Part shown: piece by piece, positions 15,401-22,100 of the stretch | How positions within the stretch are numbered: position 1 is the first letter of the stretch | How the letters are laid out: each line of letters opens with the position of its first letter | NCBI RefSeq assembly: GCF_001592735.1 | Contig: NZ_LUKE01000003.1 | Location: forward strand, 372,001-436,000 | Length of the DNA stretch: 64,000 bases | Direction: 5' to 3' | DNA from: Bdellovibrio bacteriovorus | GTDB taxonomy: Bacteria; Bdellovibrionota; Bdellovibrionia; Bdellovibrionales; Bdellovibrionaceae | Program-made: the position numbers and the translations under genes | Notes under the pieces: generated by a model | Databases searched by the model: none | What the model was told of the DNA's origin: nothing | What the model saw: the letters and a program-made list of their open reading frames with translations, nothing else

Positions 15401-17479
15401 ACTCCCAAAGCAAAGCTTGATGTTTCCGGCGCAATGGCTATTCGAGGTCGTCTTACGTCAGGCACAACTGCGGTCAGCGATGAGGTTTTACCCACGCAAG
15501 GCGCGTACATCGGCTGGAATGAAAATAACGGAAGTGGACGAACAAATTTCATGAACCACCCAGGTGTTGGAGGCGGAGGATTTGAATGGAATATGTTTGA
15601 TGGCACTGGCGCCTACACCGGCACGCCCATGATGATTAGCAACCTGGGTTTTGTCGGGATCGGCACCAGTACGCCGACAGAACAACTCACTGTATCCGCC
15701 ACCACACCCCGTTTCCGATTAGAAGACAACAATAGCACCTACGATTCGAACTCATTTACGGGGACGATCAAGTGGACCGACTCTTCGAACAATATTGCTT
15801 ACAGCTTGGGCGATAACGATACGGCTTCGAAAACGTTCTCAATCAGTAACAATTCTGGAACCTCCGCGATCACTCAAATAGCGATGAATAACTCACCGGT
15901 CCTGACCGTGCTTGATTCCGGAAATGTCGGGATCGGCACCACCAACCCGGGATATAGTTTGGATATCGTTAAGCCTGATACGGGAACGACCGTTAGAGTT
16001 ATTAATTCTGATTCAACTACGGCGCACTATCCGGGATTTTCAGCTTACAACTATCAAGGGAGCTCAGGTGGCGGCTTTCCGTTTTTGGAATTCCAAAACT
16101 TAGGTGGAACAAGTGCGTCGCCCGCAGCTGTCGCCTCAGGCTCCACCGCCGGAGGCATAGGATTTAAAGCTCACAACGGCACCGCCGTTGTTGACACCGG
16201 CAGGATTTATTCGATTGTGGAGTCGGGATTTGGCAGTTCAAATAGAAGTAGCAGTTTGACGTTCTTAACTGCAGGAACGAGCTCCCTCACCGAAAAAATG
16301 CGAATCACGTCCGGTGGCAATGTCGGCATCGGCACAACCAGCCCCACCTCAAGACTTGAAGTTAAATCTAACTCGGACGCTAGTATTGCGGCGGCTGTCT
16401 TTAATGAAAACGCGACCGCCAATGCTGTGGCCGCAAGCTCTGTTTATTCAGATGGCGCAGGCTTTAGCATGGAAGCCTACAGCACCGCATCCACCGCAAC
16501 CTATTCCGGAGGCAGCTCCTTAGCTGATGCCATCGTTTTAAGAACTCACACCTCACGACCTCCCGCAAGAATGATCGCCGGCACCAGCACAAACATTCCA
16601 TTTCACCTCATGACTGCGAACACCAATCGGCTTACGATTGATGGAACCGGCAATGTAGGCATCGGCACCGCTTCTCCCGGATATGCTCTGCAAGTGAGCT
16701 CTGCAACCAATGGCGTGGGATCCATTGTTGATGTCGCCAAATTCACCCAGGCTGGTGGGGCTCCTTATGATGGTGCGCGAATTTTGTTGGGTGCTGGCGG
16801 CGTCAATGTTCAGTCGGCTATTTCGGGCGATGTCGTTTCGGTAGGAAACACCCGCCTTCAGTTTTGGACTTCCGGCTCTGGAACTTTAGCGGAACGAATG
16901 CGCATTGATACTTTAGGAAGAGTCGGCATCGGCACAACCAGCCCCACCTATACGCTAGATGTGGCGGGTGATGTGAATGCCTCTGGATGTTTGCGGTCTA
17001 GTGCGGGAACAGCCAGCGGAACTTGCGCCTCTGATGAGAGACTAAAAACAGATATTCAAAAATTTGATTTAGGTCTGGACGCGCTATTAGGTATCACCCC
17101 TCACCGCTTTAAATATAACGGCCTAGGAGGAATCACGCCGAGTGGAAAACCCGAGCTTGGCGTGCTGGCCCAGGAAGTTGAAAAAACGGCGCCCGAACTT
17201 ATTGTCAGCAAGGAAGTGAAATTATATCCTGAAGACAGTCACAAGACTCAGATTAAACAGGTGAACTACACGGCGTTTACTTATGTGCTCATAAATTCAG
17301 TGAAGGAGCTTTACCACCGCTGGATGCAAGACAGCCAAGATATTCATCGCGAAATGGCTTCTTTAAAATCAGATAATGCCGAGCTTAAAAAAGAAAATAG
17401 CGAAATTAAGGCCTATCTTTGCGCCAAGGATCCAGGGGCGTCCTTCTGCCGCGGTTCCGTCGTGACGGGAAAAAACTGA
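12404..17479 (+). CDS. Giant secreted fibre protein with VGIGT repeats and S74 chaperone domain (MAT-like adhesin)
   Basis: The 1691-aa product has a signal peptide (MGKFWIVLIILAVFKSALA), an N-terminal domain starting LTYQGRIIDTSGRPLENSNIS, and then 11 copies of a motif like GNVGIGTTSPTYKLDV at residues about 446, 542, 630, 740, 891, 994, 1084, 1175, 1307, 1418 and 1507. Regions of 70-130 residues between the copies differ in sequence. At about 1540 comes CASDERLKTDI, then ALLGITPHRFKYNG and LGVLAQEVEKTAPELI, the peptidase S74 intramolecular chaperone of phage tail fibres and endosialidase; Ser1543 is the likely self-cleavage residue. The end is a coiled coil. The layout suggests a trimeric fibre such as the prey-contact fibres of Bdellovibrio (mosaic adhesive trimers). 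Its last 67 bp overlap the convergent TIGR02147 gene. Confidence 0.88.
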   Translation: MGKFWIVLIILAVFKSALAGPATLTYQGRIIDTSGRPLENSNISFEFAITNPSGTCILFKEQLNGVDLRNSNGVFDTPIGAGTKSFPPDPSVNLVDVFSNSASLQCEGGSTYNPVATDGRLLRVQFYDGKGWKLISPDNIIRSVPYANQASNSMKLGNKLAEDFVLKTNIPTCATGYLLTSTTAGVLTCAADTGGSSGSVNSISGTGPITVAETAPNSGIYQVSAAIGTTASTLVAGNDSRILNSLQIGATAGGGLAGTYPNPSIADNAITSSKLAANSVTSDKILNGSISLADLAPGTDEGQVFRYNGTTWSYAKLNFADLTNATGNSPWPSSSCAANQFITWVSVSDGFSCTSLNSSMITSALGFTPLTNARTLTVGAGLKADGTLGATVDLSANRTLAIDVGTGANQIPQLDALGKIPNSVLPSDATLWSSDSGNVYRSTGKVGIGTTTPAKNLDIQGSGGTGVIIGDSTGAAGLSVSGVTWTGVGLERQGKRRWQIYSNINDANDGTNVGTDFIIGRFSDSGAWISTPLMIQRSSGNVGIGTITPSTKVEVIAADNATAVRARTSANLNSESVFYSVQDRGRFGYDGVRNSVVIDDKNSAGSTTTKHITMDTAGSERLRITSAGEVGIGTTTPWGNFEVVAPDAVVRATGSGGKPSAIASARDFGGTSIAAGDLLGGLYFQDKNTSDTGFLNNIATILGSIDATGGTTRHKGRITFNTSDGTNVTERLRIDSGGNVGIGTTSPTYKLDVNGSANFASLYINGVLFNGASNSNGVSAGGGQVTSVTQTSTDAASGARSAIVVQNNGTGGANEYNFIAKNAAGTTTSYIRQDGTAWFGGPITTTGSLNSATLYTPFIYGGNTSSQNLTLESTSHATKGSIVLQPNGGKVGIGTTTTPDYNLTVTTTQSAPLNGLALGFAVDRKPASGTAANGISSGLVFRAANDAGALKGSSDIHGILTNVTDGSETGDLVIRTRKSGTLNEVLRITSDGNLGVHTSTPKAKLDVSGAMAIRGRLTSGTTAVSDEVLPTQGAYIGWNENNGSGRTNFMNHPGVGGGGFEWNMFDGTGAYTGTPMMISNLGFVGIGTSTPTEQLTVSATTPRFRLEDNNSTYDSNSFTGTIKWTDSSNNIAYSLGDNDTASKTFSISNNSGTSAITQIAMNNSPVLTVLDSGNVGIGTTNPGYSLDIVKPDTGTTVRVINSDSTTAHYPGFSAYNYQGSSGGGFPFLEFQNLGGTSASPAAVASGSTAGGIGFKAHNGTAVVDTGRIYSIVESGFGSSNRSSSLTFLTAGTSSLTEKMRITSGGNVGIGTTSPTSRLEVKSNSDASIAAAVFNENATANAVAASSVYSDGAGFSMEAYSTASTATYSGGSSLADAIVLRTHTSRPPARMIAGTSTNIPFHLMTANTNRLTIDGTGNVGIGTASPGYALQVSSATNGVGSIVDVAKFTQAGGAPYDGARILLGAGGVNVQSAISGDVVSVGNTRLQFWTSGSGTLAERMRIDTLGRVGIGTTSPTYTLDVAGDVNASGCLRSSAGTASGTCASDERLKTDIQKFDLGLDALLGITPHRFKYNGLGGITPSGKPELGVLAQEVEKTAPELIVSKEVKLYPEDSHKTQIKQVNYTAFTYVLINSVKELYHRWMQDSQDIHREMASLKSDNAELKKENSEIKAYLCAKDPGASFCRGSVVTGKN

Positions 17480-18234
17480 ACGGCTAGCTGATAAACATCA
17501 TCTGGCGAAGTGGTCGCACCTTCTTCGATACACTCCTTAAGAAAATCATTAATTTTGATCTTCAGTCTTAAGGCGTTTTCTTTGGAACACGTAAAGGCCC
17601 CCGATACAATGTGGCGGCGCTCTAACGATCGTTCATCAACGGCATGATCCATCAGGTTTCGGGCATAATTCACCACGGACCGATGGTACTTGCGTACGGA
17701 TTGTTTGGATGATTTTGATTGGAACTCAAAATACTTTTCAGAGGCCTTCAAAATTCCGCCAACCTCGATGACAAAACCTTTTTTATGCAAAATATCCAAG
17801 ACGGATTGAATAAAAAAGCGGGGTAATTTTAAGCGCGAAGAAATAAAATCCAGAGACCCGTCATACCCATTAAGACGAGTCACTAAAAGGATCGCCATAG
17901 GTTCCCATCGCGAAATCACATCAAAGTCTTTTAACGATACTAAATTCCAACCGTGAACTCGCACCACCGAAGACTTAGCGCCGGGATTGTAGCCATGAAT
18001 TTTAAAGGTATTTACGTAAATCTCAGAGCGACTTTCGTCGTCAATATCAAGAATCTCACAAAGATCTTCGACCATATCAAATGGAACAGGCCTAGTCCCT
18101 TTGAGGATATAAGACAAATACACATGACTGACGTTGAGCTTACGCGCCATCCACCGGACCGAAAGACGCGGAAAATCTTTCTTCTTTTTCTCGAGGGCTC
18201 TTTGAAAAATACCTGGGGGAAGTTCGATCGACAT
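17413..18234 (-). CDS. TIGR02147 family regulatory protein
   Basis: The product (273 aa from ATG 18234) has an N-terminal helix-turn-helix like the XRE group (LSVRWMARKLNVSHVYLSYILKGTRPVPFDMVEDLCEIL) followed by a DUF4423-type region and the typical family ending KIKINDFLKECIEE...DDVYQLAVQFFPVT. TIGR02147 proteins are expanded in Fibrobacter and Bdellovibrio relatives; their targets are mostly unknown. The 3' end overlaps the fibre gene by 67 bp in antisense, so transcripts of the two genes would be complementary at their ends. The reading frame is open upstream to 18279, but the family N-terminus favours MSIELPPGIF. Confidence 0.85.
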   Translation of the reverse strand: MSIELPPGIFQRALEKKKKDFPRLSVRWMARKLNVSHVYLSYILKGTRPVPFDMVEDLCEILDIDDESRSEIYVNTFKIHGYNPGAKSSVVRVHGWNLVSLKDFDVISRWEPMAILLVTRLNGYDGSLDFISSRLKLPRFFIQSVLDILHKKGFVIEVGGILKASEKYFEFQSKSSKQSVRKYHRSVVNYARNLMDHAVDERSLERRHIVSGAFTCSKENALRLKIKINDFLKECIEEGATTSPDDVYQLAVQFFPVTTEPRQKDAPGSLAQR

Positions 18235-18321
18235 AAGCAAACCATACCAAAGATAGGCAGACGTGACCACGACAGCCACAGCTTACGAAAAAAAGTAAAT
18301 GCGCCCCAGCACCCAATTCAG

Positions 18322-18339
18322 ATTCTGGCTATCCAGAAT
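18322..18339. promoter_or_regulatory. Perfect inverted repeat between two divergent regulators
   Basis: ATTCTGG and CCAGAAT form a perfect 7-bp inverted repeat around CTAT, with half-site centres 11 bp apart. It lies between the TIGR02147 gene and the small HTH gene, whose starts are 186 bp apart. This is typical of a dimeric helix-turn-helix operator. Which protein binds it cannot be told from sequence. Confidence 0.55.
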
Positions 18340-18420
18340 GTTCTCAAAAAGATACCAAAACCCAATTATAAATATCTAATTCTATTGGTAGCTCTCCTTT
18401 TGAGCCTTAGGATGTGAGGC

Positions 18421-18693
18421 ATGGCAACGGTCAAAGATGACTTTATTTTGGCAACCCGATTAAAAAAACTGTGTATTGAAAAAGGCATCTCTATCAAAGA
18501 GCTCAGTTTAGAGACCGAGGTCCCTTTAAAGACCATTTATGGCTGGATCGCGGGAAGTCATCCTCGCAATCTAAGAGACGTAAAAAAGGTGGCAGAAGCC
18601 CTTGGGGTCACCATTGAAAGCCTCTGTTTTGCTTCTCCGTCCAAGACAAAATCCCCTACGGCAAAAAAAGATTCCTTTCGCGATGAAGAGTGA
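18421..18693 (+). CDS. Small XRE-type helix-turn-helix protein
   Basis: The 90-aa product has one HTH domain: FILATRLKKLCIEKGISIKELSLETEVPLKTIYGWIAGSHPRNLRDVKKVAEALGVTIESLCF, with SIKELSLETEVPLKTIYGW as the helix-turn-helix. A short charged tail follows. This is the Cro/CI (XRE) family. An AGGA and a GAGG precede the ATG. It is divergent from the TIGR02147 regulator, with an inverted repeat between them. Confidence 0.85.
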   Translation: MATVKDDFILATRLKKLCIEKGISIKELSLETEVPLKTIYGWIAGSHPRNLRDVKKVAEALGVTIESLCFASPSKTKSPTAKKDSFRDEE

Positions 18694-18778
18694 CGTTATT
18701 AAGTAAAAAATATCTTCCCGGATCGCTCTCTGGAATTCCCCTCGCCTTTTTGCTACAACGGACCGCTACGAGGCGAGA

Positions 18779-19789
18779 ATGTTTAAAGTCTTACTTATTT
18801 TATCCGTATTTAGTTTCGTCCCTGGATTTGCGCTAGCCACAAAGCTAGCTGATACTTATCGCTTTGAGACCCAAAAAATTCTGCGTGACCTTGATAAGCT
18901 AGGAATAGATAAAATAGCGTGTATTTCAAAAGCGGAGAAGAAAAATTGCTTTCATCCTCTGGAACTTTTGAAGATCGCGGATCAGGTAAAGTGGGTGGAA
19001 CTTGAATCTTTCCATAAAGCGGCTGGAACACCTCGCGGAGGCGCCTTTTACTCCCCTATCGAAAACACAATTTATTTGAATAAATCTGTGCCCCACATTC
19101 GACAATTCATTGGTTACGTCGGTCTGCATGAAATTTTAGGCTTGGTCGGGGCGACAGAAACAGATTTTGGAATCAGCCTAGCGGCCTACCGAGCGATTCG
19201 TCTTTTTGACCCCTCGTCCAAAAACCTTCAGCCCACTTGGCGATGGGACATTATAAAAACCGACCTGATGACGACTCCTGAAATTTCAACACTTTCTTAT
19301 TCCGACCCCGAATATAATAAACTTCGCAGAAGCACTGAAGGGGGTGGCGTTTTCGTAGGTGGTGGTGGTGGCGACACCCGAAGCTTTCAGCTGCGTGTTG
19401 AAGTTTTTGAACATATGAGTAAATATGTACCCATTATGATTTTCGTCGATATGCACTTTGCCAATGTGAGTATTGAAGTCATAAACTCCAACAAAAAAGA
19501 GATTTACTATCACACGGTTGGTTCTTTACTCAATCGCATCTTTGTCCCTGAGTCATTATTAAATCTTCGATCCCTTCGAGATCCCCGCGTGAGTTTTGCG
19601 GTGGAGGACATCGCCTGGTTCCTAGCGAGCACATATCCCCAGTTTACAAACATTCCCTATAAAACAACAATGGACGGCCGTGTGGAACCCGTAAGCCTTC
19701 GCGGACTTCATCCTAAGGCGATAAAACAGATCTGGTGTGAAAAGAACAATTTCAGTTCTCCGATCCGGGCCTGCGATCTAGGTTACTGA
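18779..19789 (+). CDS. Secreted protein of unknown function with a glycine-rich loop
   Basis: The 336-aa product has a signal peptide (MFKVLLILSVFSFVPGFALA). At residues 115-122 it has GLHEILGL, which recalls an H-E metal-binding start, but there is no second histidine at the expected spacing, so protease activity is not supported. A glycine-rich stretch (STEGGGVFVGGGGGD) lies at about 186-199. Two cysteine pairs (about 48 and 57; two near the C-terminus) suggest an oxidised protein. It overlaps the convergent glnD-like gene by 12 bp. Arms CTCGCC and GGCGAG bracket its ribosome-binding site with a long loop. Confidence 0.65.
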   Translation: MFKVLLILSVFSFVPGFALATKLADTYRFETQKILRDLDKLGIDKIACISKAEKKNCFHPLELLKIADQVKWVELESFHKAAGTPRGGAFYSPIENTIYLNKSVPHIRQFIGYVGLHEILGLVGATETDFGISLAAYRAIRLFDPSSKNLQPTWRWDIIKTDLMTTPEISTLSYSDPEYNKLRRSTEGGGVFVGGGGGDTRSFQLRVEVFEHMSKYVPIMIFVDMHFANVSIEVINSNKKEIYYHTVGSLLNRIFVPESLLNLRSLRDPRVSFAVEDIAWFLASTYPQFTNIPYKTTMDGRVEPVSLRGLHPKAIKQIWCEKNNFSSPIRACDLGY

Positions 19790-22096
19790 AAATTTATCTT
19801 TAAGACTCTTTAAAACATCCTGCGCTGTTTTTTCGGCCTGCGGTTTCACGATAAAAATATCATCCACTTGCCGACCCCACGTATGCACGCGGGCCGCCCG
19901 GATGCTCACACCCAAATCACTTAGGGATTTCGCGGCTGACGCTAAAAGTCCCGACTGATCCACCGCCTTAAAGCTGTAAACCCATTCGTTTTCATCGGCA
20001 CTCATCAGTTGGATGTCGTCAAACTTCACATCCGGGACGGATTTGGTTGGGAACGAACTGGCTGCAAGAATTTTTTCTAATTGCGCGGCATTTCGAGTCG
20101 TTGAAACTTGGAACCAGTCGTAAACGCCGACTTTCGGCAACGTGTGAATGGAGGCATGCTTAATACCTAAGCCCAATGAAAACAATTGCCCCACGTAATC
20201 ACTTAAAAGTCCCTGACGGTCTTTTTTATGATGAAAGCGAATCCACACATCCCCTTTTTTAGGTGCATACACCCAAGGTTTTAACGAGTCTTCACTGGTT
20301 TCGGTTTTTTTTAAATCACTGACTAAATCTTCAATGCCGATGTTTTCTAATAACACCGGGCCCAGTTCTTCCATGACTTCGGCAGACATTTTTAGTTTTT
20401 TCTTTGCGAGCGTCTTTTCAAAATCAAAAAAGTTTTGGGCTTTTTTAGATTCTAAGCTGACTACCAGGTCTTTTAATAACTTGGCCTTCCATTCGTTCCA
20501 CGCCTCAGGGTTGGTCGCGCGAATATCAATGGCCGTAAATAATGCCAGACGATAAAGCCTAGCGCCTTCAGCGCCCTTATTGCGCAAATCCTGCCACACC
20601 TTCGGGTCTTTGGCATTCTTTCGAAAAGCCGCTTGCGATAGCTCTAAATGGTTTTGCACCATCCACTGCACCTCAGTGATGAAAGCTTTGCTAAAACCAT
20701 AACTTTGAAAATCTCTGGCGACGATTTCAACACCTAGATCGGAATGGTGCTCACTACTCTCAAGACCTTTTGCAAGATCATGATAAAGACAGGACCAAGA
20801 GAGAATCTTCCAATCTTCTTTAGAAAGTTTTTTGTGAAGTGGCTGTAAAGGTCCCAGCTCTTTGGGCTTTTTAAAAATGCGTTTTACTTCGCGACACGCC
20901 TGCATGATGTGCGAATCCGCCGTAAAGCGATGGTACTGGTCATGCTGAACATACCCTACTAAGCGTCCCATCTCAGGCACCAGTTTATCCATGAGGCGTG
21001 ATCTAAAAAAGCTAATGATCGTGCTGTCATCGGCCTTCACATCTAAGGCTTTTTCTAAGATGAGGCCTCTTTTTTTGGCTAAGATTTTTGCTTTGCTGTC
21101 CGGGATGAAAGTGTCGATATTTTCGCGGACTTTCTTTTGCATTAAAACGCTTGAATCATTATGTAACGCAAGCGAAAGATCCTCGAGCTTTTTAAATCTT
21201 TTGTTTTCAATCGCGCGCAGTTCTTTTTCAGAACTTTCTGCGACTTCAACAATCCAGTCTGAATAAAAATGCACGCGCGAAAGACCGCGTTGCAGACTGC
21301 GCATAAAGTCTTTATGTGATTTAAAACCCATCCACTGGCCGATATCAAACTGCACGGCTCCCGTGAGAATGTCACCATAGCCTTCAAGCTGCAGTTTATG
21401 GCGCAGGTTTAAGAAGTAATGACGATAGTAATTTAAAACATTTAAAGCATGACCTGGATGCATGAATTTTTCCGCAAACAGTTCATAAATCTGTAAGCCC
21501 TGTTCCAGATCACGCAACCCCCCGGGACCGTACTTAATGTTTGGTTCCAGATAATTGGTGATCGAATCATAACGGCCCGCACGGGATTTGCGCTCGTCTT
21601 TAACGGCTTTTAGCAAAATCTGGCGATAGTGTTTTTTACGACTCCAGATCTTTTTTTGCTGTTCATACAGCTTGCGGGCGGAATCCGGTGTTGTGGGACG
21701 CGCTTTTAAGAGCGCTAAAATATCAAAGGCTTGAACATTTTCTGTCCAGTCATCTGGATTTTGTGGCATGCGATAGCGCAGCTTAAGGCCTGCTTCATGC
21801 AGTTCATCACTGCAAGCCTTAACATCAGCCTCACTGCCACAGAATAAAATATCGATATCTGATTTGGGGCTTAACTCTCCCCTCGCCCAAGAGCCCAAGA
21901 TGATCGGCTGGGCCTTTTCCCAATGGGGTGAGGCTTTCACGCGGTCTTCTAAGCGCTGACCTAACCAGTTCGAAAAATTTTCGCTTGAAAAACTAAACAC
22001 CTGACGAACATTTCCATCAGGTGTCATTAAAGGAGGGGTTAAGAGGTCTTGAGCTTGCTGCCACTGTTCAGAAGAAAGAAACGACTTCTGAGCCAT
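19778..22096 (-). CDS. glnD: GlnD-like [protein-PII] uridylyltransferase
   Basis: The 772-aa product has the GlnD domain order. The nucleotidyltransferase motif is GSWARGELSPKSDIDILF at residues 68-85. An HD domain (SWSCLYHDLAKGLESSEHHSDLG) lies at about 420, and two C-terminal ACT domains are marked by RQGLLSDYVGQLFSLGLGIKHASIHT and SGLLASAAKSLSDLGVSIRAARVHTWG. GlnD uridylylates PII proteins in response to glutamine. The protein is shorter than E. coli GlnD (about 890 aa), mainly at the N-terminus. It lies 4 bp downstream of mutS in the same direction, probably in one operon. Confidence 0.85.
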   Translation of the reverse strand: MAQKSFLSSEQWQQAQDLLTPPLMTPDGNVRQVFSFSSENFSNWLGQRLEDRVKASPHWEKAQPIILGSWARGELSPKSDIDILFCGSEADVKACSDELHEAGLKLRYRMPQNPDDWTENVQAFDILALLKARPTTPDSARKLYEQQKKIWSRKKHYRQILLKAVKDERKSRAGRYDSITNYLEPNIKYGPGGLRDLEQGLQIYELFAEKFMHPGHALNVLNYYRHYFLNLRHKLQLEGYGDILTGAVQFDIGQWMGFKSHKDFMRSLQRGLSRVHFYSDWIVEVAESSEKELRAIENKRFKKLEDLSLALHNDSSVLMQKKVRENIDTFIPDSKAKILAKKRGLILEKALDVKADDSTIISFFRSRLMDKLVPEMGRLVGYVQHDQYHRFTADSHIMQACREVKRIFKKPKELGPLQPLHKKLSKEDWKILSWSCLYHDLAKGLESSEHHSDLGVEIVARDFQSYGFSKAFITEVQWMVQNHLELSQAAFRKNAKDPKVWQDLRNKGAEGARLYRLALFTAIDIRATNPEAWNEWKAKLLKDLVVSLESKKAQNFFDFEKTLAKKKLKMSAEVMEELGPVLLENIGIEDLVSDLKKTETSEDSLKPWVYAPKKGDVWIRFHHKKDRQGLLSDYVGQLFSLGLGIKHASIHTLPKVGVYDWFQVSTTRNAAQLEKILAASSFPTKSVPDVKFDDIQLMSADENEWVYSFKAVDQSGLLASAAKSLSDLGVSIRAARVHTWGRQVDDIFIVKPQAEKTAQDVLKSLKDKFSVT

Positions 22097-22100
22097 GTCT

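Noticed and set aside
18953-19789. H-E pair (HEILGL) in the secreted protein taken as a metalloprotease site
   Set aside because: There is no second histidine at HExxH spacing, so protease activity is not supported.
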